Source: Gammaproteobacteria bacterium (lineage in GTDB: Bacteria; Pseudomonadota; Gammaproteobacteria; Pseudomonadales; Azotimanducaceae). From it: a stretch of DNA of 40,651 nucleotides. The notes beneath the pieces were generated by a model. The model was not told the origin of the DNA. It worked only from the letters and a program-made list of their open reading frames with translations, and searched no databases. This document shows positions 1 to 8,323 of this stretch, piece by piece. Within the stretch, counting starts at the first letter, position 1, and each line of letters opens with the position of its first letter. Position numbers and translations under genes: made by a program. The stretch is from positions 1 through 40,651 of the forward strand of contig JAPPDJ010000004.1 of the NCBI GenBank assembly GCA_028824555.1. Reading direction: 5' to 3'.

Positions 1-34
1 CCAGCCAAGCGCCATTGTAGGGACTCACTCGCCA

Positions 35-200
35 AAGTCCGACAGGCTGCTAGCGCGTGAGGAGGGCCAACCGAGAAGGGCGACGCATGCGTCGCCCCTA
101 CGGCCCGGGACATGACCGACACCTTCCTGTAGGGGCGACGCATGCGTCGCCCTGTCCGGCAGCCGGGTGCATCGCCGCCAAGTCCGACAGACTGCTAGCG
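35..200. repeat. Direct repeat flanking a pair of inverted palindromes
   Basis: A 21-bp sequence (AAGTCCGACAGGCTGCTAGCG) occurs at 35-55 and again with one mismatch at 180-200. The second copy includes the stop codon of the lipoprotein gene. Between them a perfect 20-bp palindrome, GGGCGACGCATGCGTCGCCC, occurs twice (78-97 and 133-152). The two palindromes face each other through CCCCTAC and GTAGGGG flanks. The arrangement resembles a REP/BIME-type element that duplicated the 3' end of the gene. It could also act as a transcription stop by hairpin formation, but no T-run follows. Confidence 0.75.
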
Positions 201-923
201 TGTTAGCTCCAGCGCCATGATCTCCACTTCGGCGGCGGCGCCGTAGAGACGCGCGGCGTTCATCGTGGGAGCGACCTCGCTTGGCACGAGTTCTGGCCAG
301 AGGTCGTCTAGTTCCGCAAGGCGTGCTTGGATGGCCGAGAACACTGGGGCGTATTCACCTGATTCGGCGAGCCTAGCGGCCCAGTCCTTGGCGGTTTGGG
401 TGAATCCCCAAGCGTCTTGGTATTCGTGGGCGCTGGCTACCTCGCCGTTCGTGATGCCAACGCCGTACTCCCAGGCGGCGACGCGCAGGAGGCCGAGGAT
501 CACGTTCGCAGCCTTGACGGGGTTCACCACGGCTGCCGATTCCGCATCCGAGATCGCCTCGCGTACCGCGTCGTGCGCCGCGCTCGCATCACGGAGATCC
601 CCGGCCTCGAAGGCTGTGGCCAGTTCGCTCAGGGCAGGTGCGAAACCGGGCTTGCCGCGAGCCTCGAACGCGCCTTCGAGATTGGCGTAAAGCTCGTCGG
701 ACGGATGCTTGGAGTGCGTTGCAGCGGCCGCGTCGGCGCCGGCTTCGAGCAGCGCAAATCCCACCCGCAGGTGGCCTCGGATGAGGCCAAGCTGGACGAG
801 ATACGCCGTGTCATCCGTCGCAAGAGGAGCGGGGCCTTCGCCGTCTCCGACGAGGGCCCGCTCGCCCGGACAGGCGGCGAGCAGAAACAGCGCTCCCAGC
901 GACGCGATGGATTTCAATGCCAC
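195..923 (-). CDS. Helical lipoprotein linked to ferric-iron ABC transporter
   Basis: This encodes a 242-residue exported lipoprotein. Residues 1-18 form a short signal peptide with a lipobox ending LLAAC, so Cys18 should be lipidated. The remainder is predicted helical, without membrane segments, and has a His-rich stretch (THSKHPSDE, near residue 68) and a conserved-looking WEYGVG segment. The GTG start at 923 overlaps the stop of the iron-binding-protein gene by 10 bases, so translation is probably coupled. I do not recognise the family. From context (inference), it may be a periplasmic iron-handling accessory, loosely like imelysin/EfeO-type helical lipoproteins. The stop codon lies inside the duplicated gene-end repeat. 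Confidence 0.7.
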   Translation of the reverse strand: MALKSIASLGALFLLAACPGERALVGDGEGPAPLATDDTAYLVQLGLIRGHLRVGFALLEAGADAAAATHSKHPSDELYANLEGAFEARGKPGFAPALSELATAFEAGDLRDASAAHDAVREAISDAESAAVVNPVKAANVILGLLRVAAWEYGVGITNGEVASAHEYQDAWGFTQTAKDWAARLAESGEYAPVFSAIQARLAELDDLWPELVPSEVAPTMNAARLYGAAAEVEIMALELTR

Positions 924-1918
924 CCCGCCCTGTCGAAGGCCATGACCGCGGCTGCTTGGTTGGCGCCGAGTACGTTGGCGTCCACCTCATCCTCGCGGAA
1001 CTCGCCGAGTTCGGCGATGGGGCCGCTGGCTGGGCCATGCACGGGGTACTCGTTGTTGCCCTCCGCAAACAGGCGCTGGGCGAAATCGCTGGTGAGGTAT
1101 TCGAGAAACTTCACGGCGTTGTCGCGATTCGGCGCATGTTTGGCGATGCCGGCGCCGCTGATGTTCACGTGCGCACCGCGGCCCTTCTGGTTGGGAAACA
1201 ACACGCCAATGCCCTCCACCACTGCCTGTTCCTCCGCGTCTTCGGAACCCAGGAACCGGCCGATGTAGTAGGTGTTCGCGACGCTGACGCCACACTCGCC
1301 CGACGCCACGGCGCGAATCTGCGCGCGGTCGTTGCCTTGCGGGTCGCGGGCAAAGTTGGCGACCACGCCGCCGGCCCATCGTTCGGCGGCCTCGGCACCC
1401 CGGTGCTCGACGAGGGAGGCGAGCAACGACAGGTTGTAGATGTTGCCGGACGATCGCATGCACACCTGCCCCTTGAGGCTTTCGTCCGACAGGTCTTCGT
1501 AGGCGTCGATGCCCTCCGGCAGGCCGGCTTCCTTGTTGTACACGATCACCCGCGCCCGCTTGGAAAGGCCAAACCAGTGCCCTTCGGGATGTCGCAGGTG
1601 GGCGGGAATGCGCGCTTCGAGCACGTCGGACTGCACCGACTGGAAGACCCCGGCTTCGTCCGCCCGCCAGAGCCGCCCCGCATCCACCGTGATCAGCATG
1701 TCCGCCGGGCTGAACTCGCCTTCGTTGACGATGCGTTCGATCAGGCCGTCGCTCGAACCCTCGATGAGATTCACCACCACTCCGGTCTCTTCCGTGAAGC
1801 GATCGTAAAGGGCGAGATCGGTGTCGTAGTGGCGGGCCGAATAGACGTTGACCACTTCCTCTGCCGAAGCGGGGGCCGCAAGCAGAAGGAGAGAAAGGAG
1901 GGTGAAGGCAGCTCGCAT
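914..1918 (-). CDS. fbpA: Ferric-iron ABC transporter periplasmic binding protein
   Basis: This is a 334-residue periplasmic substrate-binding protein of the FbpA/FutA/AfuA class, which captures Fe(III) and delivers it to an inner-membrane ABC permease. Residues 1-19 are a signal peptide ending ASA. The mature protein starts EEVVNVYSARHYDTD, typical of the family, and the tyrosine pair that coordinates iron is visible as NTYY (Tyr217-Tyr218). The family C-terminal region (GAGIAKHAPN, then FLEYLTS) is intact. The ATG at 1918 is chosen because it begins the signal peptide; a longer open frame upstream would run through the ATPase gene end. A Fur-box match sits 15 bases upstream, so iron repression is likely. 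The gene follows the ATPase gene and is overlapped downstream by the lipoprotein gene. Confidence 0.92.
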   Translation of the reverse strand: MRAAFTLLSLLLLAAPASAEEVVNVYSARHYDTDLALYDRFTEETGVVVNLIEGSSDGLIERIVNEGEFSPADMLITVDAGRLWRADEAGVFQSVQSDVLEARIPAHLRHPEGHWFGLSKRARVIVYNKEAGLPEGIDAYEDLSDESLKGQVCMRSSGNIYNLSLLASLVEHRGAEAAERWAGGVVANFARDPQGNDRAQIRAVASGECGVSVANTYYIGRFLGSEDAEEQAVVEGIGVLFPNQKGRGAHVNISGAGIAKHAPNRDNAVKFLEYLTSDFAQRLFAEGNNEYPVHGPASGPIAELGEFREDEVDANVLGANQAAAVMAFDRAGWH

Positions 1919-1932
1919 GTGTCTTGCTCGCA

Positions 1933-1952
1933 AATGAGAATGATTAGCAATT
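1933..1952 (-). promoter_or_regulatory. Putative Fur box upstream of fbpA
   Basis: The plus-strand sequence AATGAGAATGATTAGCAATT closely matches the classical Fur operator (ATAATGATAATCATTATC-like; it differs at two positions from the common form AATGAGAATGATTATCATTT). It lies immediately upstream of the binding-protein start codon and overlaps the last codons of the preceding ATPase gene. It stands out because it is AT-rich in a GC-rich region. It predicts iron-dependent repression of the binding protein and lipoprotein separately from the ATPase. Confidence 0.75.
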
Positions 1953-2987
1953 GTAAACAAAGGTGCCCGCGGGATGGAACGTCGCCGACACCCGATCGCC
2001 GACGGCCAGATCGCCGAGCGAAGGCAGTCTAGCGCGAAGCACTTCGTCCCCGGCTGGCACCAGGACGAGGCAGCCATCGCCCAAGAACCGCACATCGTCA
2101 ATGGTTGCCGCGTATCTCGCATCGGCGGCTGCCCGGGCAAGCAACACGGCGTCGGGACGGACGATGATCTCGACGGCGCCGTCATGCACCGGGGCGGTCG
2201 GCTCGATGGTGCCGAAGCGCGTGCTGACGATGCCACCTTGGGCCTCGCCAGTGAGGCGTTGCGCGTTGCCGAACAGGGCCGCCACGACGCTGCCGGCCGG
2301 CTGCCGCCATATCTCGGTCGGCGTGCCTACCTGCACGATCTCCCCCGCCACCACCATGGCGATGCTGTCGGCGAGTTCGAGCGCCTCCTCCGGGTCGTGC
2401 GTGACCACGAGAGCAATGCTGCCGGCATCCCTGAGCGCTCGCCTGGTGTCTTCCCGCAAGCGTCGCCGCAGGGTGGCATCGACGTTGGCGAACGGTTCGT
2501 CCAGGAGCATGGCCCGAGGCTTCGGCGCCAGTGCCCGCGCCAGCGCCACGCGTTGCTGCTGGCCGCCGGAGAGCGTGTGCGGATAGCGATCCTCAAGACC
2601 GTCGAGACCCACCGCGGCAAGCTGTTCTTCCACCACAGCACGCACGTTCTCCCGGCCGGCGGCCTTTCGCCCCCGTGCGAGACCGAAGGCAACGTTTTCC
2701 GCCACCGTTCGATGCGGAAACAGCACGTGGTCCTGGAAGACAAGACCCACAGGCCGGCTCTCGGGGGGATCATCCATGCCCTCCCCGGCGATCCTTTGCC
2801 CATCGAGCAGAATCTCCCCCGCCTGCAAGCGCTCGAGTCCGGCGGCGAGCCTGAGCAGCGTGCTCTTGCCGCTCCCGGACGGGCCGAGCAGGCACGTGAC
2901 TTCCCCGGGGTGGGCTCTGAGATCGATATCCCGCAACACGGCCTGCGTGTCGTAGGCATGGCTGACGCCACGAAACTCAAGGCTCAA
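1944..2987 (-). CDS. fbpC: Ferric-iron ABC transporter ATPase
   Basis: This is the cytoplasmic ATP-hydrolysing subunit of the iron importer, about 347 residues from the chosen start, the usual size of FbpC/PotA-type ATPases. Walker A is GPSGSGKST (residues 35-43), the Q-loop is VFQDHVLFPH, the signature is [15 protein letters not shown], Walker B is AMLLDEP and the H-loop is VTHDPEEAL. A C-terminal TOBE-like regulatory region follows residue 240. No ATG lies in frame at the right place. I chose TTG at 2987, which gives SLEFRGVSHAYD, the normal first strand; TTG at 3011 is an alternative. The frame stays open to 3260, but that part is low-complexity intergenic sequence. The gene precedes the binding protein by 25 bases. 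Confidence 0.88.
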   Translation of the reverse strand: MSLEFRGVSHAYDTQAVLRDIDLRAHPGEVTCLLGPSGSGKSTLLRLAAGLERLQAGEILLDGQRIAGEGMDDPPESRPVGLVFQDHVLFPHRTVAENVAFGLARGRKAAGRENVRAVVEEQLAAVGLDGLEDRYPHTLSGGQQQRVALARALAPKPRAMLLDEPFANVDATLRRRLREDTRRALRDAGSIALVVTHDPEEALELADSIAMVVAGEIVQVGTPTEIWRQPAGSVVAALFGNAQRLTGEAQGGIVSTRFGTIEPTAPVHDGAVEIIVRPDAVLLARAAADARYAATIDDVRFLGDGCLVLVPAGDEVLRARLPSLGDLAVGDRVSATFHPAGTFVYNC

Positions 2988-3334
2988 CGGCAGCCTGCTC
3001 GCATGGAACAAAATGCGTAACTCATTGGTACCCAGCGGGCTTTGGCTCCACGCGAGACCCTGGGGGCGAGGGCGTCCCGCCCTCGCACGCGCCGACAGGC
3101 GCGCTCCTCGGAGCACAAGGGCCGCGACAGCTTGCGAGCGTCGCACCGGACGCGCCTTGCGGCGCGTGGGAGAGCAAGATGCGCTCCCCCCAAGCTCGCC
3201 TCCCCACGGCTGCGGAAGAGGGAGCGTGCGCTGTTCCTTGCGCGTGCGCGAGGTTCGCACGCCGGGACGATCATTTCAGGGAGACCGAGTCGTCGCATGG
3301 GCGCTACCGTAGCACGTCACCACGTTGCCACGCC
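2988..3334. other. Intergenic region between divergent fbpC and htpX
   Basis: No convincing gene is seen in this stretch, although GC-rich spurious frames cross it. It holds a strong hairpin at 3066-3086 (GCGAGGGCG, 3-base loop, CGCCCTCGC) and a second at about 3148-3165 (ACGCGCC, TTGC, GGCGCGT). Both look like the arms of the palindromic elements found elsewhere in the window, and may be a decayed copy. Promoters for both divergent genes must lie in or next to it. Confidence 0.5.
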
Positions 3335-3362
3335 TTGCGAAAGCGGTGCGCCGGGGTAAAGT
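3335..3362 (+). promoter_or_regulatory. Possible sigma-70 promoter for htpX
   Basis: TTGCGA (3335-3340) and TAAAGT (3357-3362) are separated by 16 bases, each matching four of six consensus positions. Transcription would start near 3370, giving a leader of about 45 bases before the GTG start at 3415. No clear heat-shock sigma-32 promoter was found. Confidence 0.35.
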
Positions 3363-3414
3363 CTCGCTTGTGCCGATTGTGCGCGTGGCCAGCCACTTAA
3401 GGGAGACTCTTGCC

Positions 3415-4299
3415 GTGCCCATCATGCTCTTTCTGCTCGCCAATCTTGCCGTCATGTTGGTGGCGGGGGTGGTGTTCTCGCTGCTCGGCTTCGAAGGCAT
3501 TCTGGCGTCAAACGGGGTGGACCTCGATCTGCAGGCGCTGCTCGTCTGGTGTGCGCTGCTCGGGTTCGGCGGCTCGTTCATCTCGCTCGCCATGTCGAAG
3601 TGGCTGGCGAAGCGTTCCACCGGAGCGGAAGTGATCGAAACGCCGCGCAGCGCCGACGAGCGCTGGCTGGTGGACACCGTGGCGCGGCAGGCGCGGGCAG
3701 CAGGCATCGGCATGCCGGAGGTCGCGATCTTTCCCTCGCCACAGCCCAATGCCTTTGCCACCGGGGCTTCGAAGAACAAATCGCTGGTGGCGGTGAGTTC
3801 GGGCCTGCTCCAACACATGCGCCGCAACGAAGTCGAGGCGGTGCTGGCACACGAGGTGGGGCACGTGGCCAACGGCGACATGATGACGTTGACGCTGATT
3901 CAAGGGGTGGTGAACACCTTCGTGCTGTTTCTGTCGCGCATCATCGGCTTCGTGGTGGATCGAGTGGTGCTGCGCAACGAGCGCGGCCTCGGCATTGGCT
4001 ATTTCATCTCCTCCATCATCGCCCAGATCGTCCTCGGCATCCTCGCCAGCGCCATCGTCATGTGGTTCTCGCGCAAGCGCGAGTTCCGTGCGGATGCCGC
4101 CGGAGCGGAACTTGCCGGCCGCGCCAACATGGTCGCGGCGCTCGAAAAGCTGAAGACATCGAGCCAGATGGAGGACACGATGCCGGAGTCGATGGCGGCG
4201 TTCGGCATCTCGGCGGGCACCCGCAGCGGCTTGAGGGCACTCTTCTCCTCACACCCGCCGCTCGACGACCGGATTGCGGCGTTGCGTGCGGGGGGTTGA
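3415..4299 (+). CDS. htpX: Membrane zinc metalloprotease HtpX
   Basis: This is an M48-family inner-membrane metalloprotease that degrades misfolded or damaged membrane proteins. At 294 residues it is within one residue of E. coli HtpX, and many blocks agree (LFLLANLAVM, FGGSFISLAMSKW, LIQGVVNTFV, MWFSRKREF). The zinc motif HEVGH is at 146-150, with the third ligand Glu223 in REFRAD. Hydrophobic segments lie at about 5-25, 40-60, 157-180 and 195-217. The GTG at 3415 is preferred because GGGAG lies nine bases upstream and it gives the family N-terminus; the ATG at 3424 is too far from that site. It sits between the two halves of the iron transporter but has no known role in iron uptake. Confidence 0.95.
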   Translation: MPIMLFLLANLAVMLVAGVVFSLLGFEGILASNGVDLDLQALLVWCALLGFGGSFISLAMSKWLAKRSTGAEVIETPRSADERWLVDTVARQARAAGIGMPEVAIFPSPQPNAFATGASKNKSLVAVSSGLLQHMRRNEVEAVLAHEVGHVANGDMMTLTLIQGVVNTFVLFLSRIIGFVVDRVVLRNERGLGIGYFISSIIAQIVLGILASAIVMWFSRKREFRADAAGAELAGRANMVAALEKLKTSSQMEDTMPESMAAFGISAGTRSGLRALFSSHPPLDDRIAALRAGG

Positions 4300-4323
4300 T
4301 ATCCCTGGAGTTTTCCGCCTCCT

Positions 4324-4403
4324 CGTAGGGGACGGGCTTGTCCCGTCCCATGCGGAATCCGTCGGTACATCCAGCACGGGCGGGGACAAGCCCCGCCCCT
4401 ACG
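4324..4403. repeat. Palindromic intergenic element, family A
   Basis: An arm at 4324-4349 (beginning CGTAGGGGACGGGCTTGTCC) and an inverted, related arm at 4378-4403 (ending GGACAAGCCCCGCCCCTACG) enclose about 28 bases. Each arm is itself a hairpin around a TTGT or ACAA centre. Related arms occur at 32411-32478, 34375-34400, 40533-40558 and 40600-40625. The element fills most of the gap between htpX and the permease gene. Confidence 0.8.
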
Positions 4404-4428
4404 GGGCCCTCCCTCCAGGGGGATTGGG

Positions 4429-6096
4429 GTGAGGGCCCTCGTTTGGCGCGTCGGCGGGCTGGTCGCTGCCGGCATCGTCGCGTTGCCCGTGATCACCGTG
4501 CTCGGTTCGCTGCTGTTCCCGTCGGGCGCGACGTGGGCGCATCTGCGCGCGACGGTGCTGCCGGACTACCTCGCCAACACGGCACTGCTCATGCTTGGCG
4601 TTGGGTTGCTCGCCGGGGTGATTGGCGTCGGCACCGCGTGGATGGTGGCGACGAAGGAGTTCCCCGGGCGGCGCTGGCTCACCTGGGCGCTGGCCTTGCC
4701 CTTGGCGGCGCCGGCGTATGTGATCGCCTACGTCTATACGGACTTGCTCGAGTACGCAGGCCCAGTTCAGTCCACGCTGCGCGAAATCACCGGCTGGCAG
4801 GCTGGCGACTACTCCTTTCCCCCGGTGCGCTCCCTGGGCGGTGCCACGGTCATGCTCGCGCTGGTGCTGTATCCCTATGTCTATCTTCTCGCCCGCACCG
4901 CCTTTGCGACCCAGGCGGCGGCAATGTTCGAGGCGGCACGGGTGCTGGGGGCTTCGCCACGCCGGGCCTTCTACAGCATCGCCTTGCCGACAGCGCGGCC
5001 AGCGATCGCCGGGGGCTTGGCGCTGGTGCTGATGGAAACCGTTGCCGACTACGGGGTGGTGGACTACTTCGGCATCGCCACCTTCACCACCGGCATCTTT
5101 CGCACCTGGTTCGCTCTCGGCGACCGAGACGCCGCGATGCAGCTCGCCGGGCTTCTGTTCCTGCTCGTGGCTGTGCTGGTGGTGGCAGAGCACTACGGGC
5201 GCCGGGGGCGTTTCGACAATCCCGTCTCTCGCAATGCGCCGCCGCCGCGGGAAGAGCTCAAGGGCCATCGTGCGTTGTTGGCAGCGGCCCTCTGCCTCGC
5301 TCCGGTCGTGCTCGGCTTCGCCGTGCCGTTCGCCGTGCTGGCACAATACGCCTTCACGGTGGGCGATCCGCTCCTGGGCCGCAGCTTCGCCGATTTCGTG
5401 CAGGCGAGCTTCGGCGTCGGGTGTGTCACGGCGGTGCTCGCTGCCGGTCTCGCCCTGTGGCTGGTGTCCGCACAGCGGGCGAGTTCCGGCCCGATGACGC
5501 GATTCAGCGTGCGCATGGCCACGCTCGGCTACGCGCTCCCCGGCGCGATGCTGGCGGTGGGCCTCCTCGTGCCCTTGACCGCGTTCGACAAGACTGTGGC
5601 GGGCTTTCTCGCCAAGAACTTCGACATGCAAGTGGGCCTCTTGCTCACCGGCACGGCGGCGGCCTTGGTTTTCGCGTACCTGGCGCGCTTCCTGACGGTC
5701 GCCTACAACTCCTGCCACGCCGGCATGGAGCGGGTGCACCAGAATCTCGATGCCGTGGCGCGCAGCCTCGGCGCCACCCCAGGACGGGTGCTGCGGGAAG
5801 TTCACACCCCGCTGATGCGCGGTGCGGTGGCAACGGCCTTGCTGCTGGTGTTCATCGACGTGCTGAAGGAACTCCCCGCCACCCTCATCCTGCGCCCGTT
5901 CAACTTCGAGACATTGGCGACCCGGGTGTATCGGCTGGCATCCGACGAACGTCTGGCGGAAGCGTCCACGGCAGCACTCGCCATCGTCGCGATGGGCACG
6001 CTGCCGGCGTTGTTGCTGGTGCGCGGCACTGCCGGACCTCGTCCTTCAAGGGCGGCGCACGCAGTACCCGTTTCCGGAAGCGTGGCACCGAAGTAG
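4429..6096 (+). CDS. fbpB: Ferric-iron ABC transporter permease, two-domain
   Basis: This is a 555-residue inner-membrane permease with two fused binding-protein-dependent transport domains, as in FbpB/FutB. It would form the whole transmembrane pathway for Fe(III) with the ATPase and binding protein encoded from 1.9 to 3.0 kb. About twelve hydrophobic segments are visible. Two EAA loops contact the ATPase: EAARVLGASPRRAFYSIALP (about 167-186) and AVARSLGATPGRVLREVHTP (about 442-461). The motifs ETVADYGVVDYFG and DVLKELPATLILRPF are typical of iron permeases. The GTG start has AGGGGG five bases upstream. Unusually, the gene lies on the opposite strand from its partner genes, with htpX between, so its expression must be set separately. 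Confidence 0.92.
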   Translation: MRALVWRVGGLVAAGIVALPVITVLGSLLFPSGATWAHLRATVLPDYLANTALLMLGVGLLAGVIGVGTAWMVATKEFPGRRWLTWALALPLAAPAYVIAYVYTDLLEYAGPVQSTLREITGWQAGDYSFPPVRSLGGATVMLALVLYPYVYLLARTAFATQAAAMFEAARVLGASPRRAFYSIALPTARPAIAGGLALVLMETVADYGVVDYFGIATFTTGIFRTWFALGDRDAAMQLAGLLFLLVAVLVVAEHYGRRGRFDNPVSRNAPPPREELKGHRALLAAALCLAPVVLGFAVPFAVLAQYAFTVGDPLLGRSFADFVQASFGVGCVTAVLAAGLALWLVSAQRASSGPMTRFSVRMATLGYALPGAMLAVGLLVPLTAFDKTVAGFLAKNFDMQVGLLLTGTAAALVFAYLARFLTVAYNSCHAGMERVHQNLDAVARSLGATPGRVLREVHTPLMRGAVATALLLVFIDVLKELPATLILRPFNFETLATRVYRLASDERLAEASTAALAIVAMGTLPALLLVRGTAGPRPSRAAHAVPVSGSVAPK

Positions 6097-6119
6097 GGGC
6101 GAGGGTGCCGTCGCGTGCC

Positions 6120-6125
6120 TATAAT
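6120..6125 (+). promoter_or_regulatory. Perfect -10 box TATAAT upstream of coiled-coil gene
   Basis: TATAAT, preceded by TGCC, occurs 46 bases before the start codon of the coiled-coil protein. No good -35 hexamer is visible at the right distance (the position holds GGGCGA). It may therefore act as an extended -10 type promoter. The sequence just upstream (GTAGGGGCGAGGG) resembles a piece of the family A/C palindromic elements. Confidence 0.4.
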
Positions 6126-6170
6126 GGAGTTGGCGCCTTAACCAATGCTGCGAACAGGAGGAACGCAAGC

Positions 6171-6677
6171 ATGTCGCCTGATGTAATCGCAATTCTGGGA
6201 GTCGGCATCACGCTAGCCGGCCTGATTCTCGGGACAGTCGTCCCAGGCTTTCGGGAACTGCGTCGCGAAGTCGCGTCGTTGCACGACCGAATGAACCGGT
6301 TCGAAGCCGAAATCCGTGACCGAATGTCGCGCTTAGAGGCGCGCACAAGCGAGCACTTGGCCGAGTTGGAAACGCGCATGACCAGTTTCGAGAAGAAACT
6401 GGAAACGCGCATGACCAGTTTCGAGAAGAAACTGGAAACGCGCATGACCAGTCTCGAACGGGAACTGAAGACACGTATGACCAGTCTCGAACGGGAACTG
6501 GAGACACGTATGACCAGTCTCGAACGGAAACTGGAGACACGCATGGCCAATCTCGAAAAGCGGCTTCTGCAGTTCGAGGCCGAGGTGCGGGAACGGATCG
6601 CACACCTCGAGGGCCTGACCGAGGGCTTCATTCGGGAGCAGCAAAGGGACCAAAAGGAGGGCACACCCCAACTATGA
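6171..6677 (+). CDS. Membrane-anchored hendecad-repeat coiled-coil protein
   Basis: This 168-residue protein has one N-terminal hydrophobic segment (about residues 5-26, VIAILGVGITLAGLILGTVV). A long, charged coiled coil runs from there to the C-terminus. The core is six tandem 11-residue repeats of the type ETRMTSFEKKL (residues 67-132), the last being ETRMANLEKRL. The 11-residue period (hendecad) implies a straight or slightly right-handed coiled coil. An AGGAGG site lies eight bases before the ATG. No enzyme motif is present. Similar small anchored coiled-coil proteins are common hypothetical proteins; the function is unknown. The repeat array probably varies in copy number by slippage. 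Confidence 0.8.
   Translation: MSPDVIAILGVGITLAGLILGTVVPGFRELRREVASLHDRMNRFEAEIRDRMSRLEARTSEHLAELETRMTSFEKKLETRMTSFEKKLETRMTSLERELKTRMTSLERELETRMTSLERKLETRMANLEKRLLQFEAEVRERIAHLEGLTEGFIREQQRDQKEGTPQL
6369..6566 (+). repeat. Six in-frame 33-bp tandem repeats
   Basis: Six consecutive 33-bp units, each encoding an ETRM...L hendecad, lie inside the coiled-coil gene. The first two units are identical; units three to five are nearly identical to one another (CGAACGGGAACTG type); the sixth is diverged. This points to recent unit duplication. Confidence 0.9.
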
Positions 6678-6805
6678 GATATCCATCAGCAAGTTGCGCT
6701 TGATTCGGGCTTGTGCCACACGGCGTGGCACAGGCCCTCTTCATCCAATCGACATTGTTCGCCACCTCCACCACAAACCACGAAAGCCGCGCTAGGCCAC
6801 CAACG

Positions 6806-8188
<1,383 letters not shown>

Positions 8189-8203
8189 CGCCGACGGGCC
8201 TTC

Positions 8204-8309
8204 GGAGGGAAGGCATTCTGCCTTCCCTGGCATCGACAGGCGCCTCCGTGCGAAGCGCTTTGTCAGCGCGCCTGACGGCGCGCCAGGGAAGGCAGAATGC
8301 CTTCCCTCC
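8204..8309. repeat. MITE-like element with perfect 27-bp inverted ends, family B
   Basis: The arm at 8204-8230 begins GGAGGGAAGGCATTCTGCCT and is an exact reverse complement of the arm at 8283-8309. Each arm is itself near-palindromic. The 52-bp centre contains GCGC-rich small hairpins. A second copy with the same design lies at 12148-12247. The element fills the asnS to exporter gap, is non-coding, and may form a large cruciform or RNA hairpin. Confidence 0.88.
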
Positions 8310-8323
8310 GGTGATCCAACCTG

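Noticed and set aside
3012-3260. N-terminal extension of the iron ATPase open frame
   Set aside because: The translation is Arg/Ala-rich, crosses hairpin repeats and lies before the normal first strand of the ATPase.
4399-5805. 468-codon open frame antisense to the iron permease gene
   Set aside because: His/Arg/Gly-rich shadow; the sense frame has two EAA loops and membrane helices.
6369-6566. Regular repeat array as a possible CRISPR
   Set aside because: Units are contiguous 33-bp coding repeats without spacers and encode a continuous coiled coil.
8204-8309. Inverted repeat after asnS as a rho-independent terminator
   Set aside because: The stem is very long and near-palindromic in each arm, lacks a T-run, and is repeated elsewhere, so it is better read as a mobile palindromic element.
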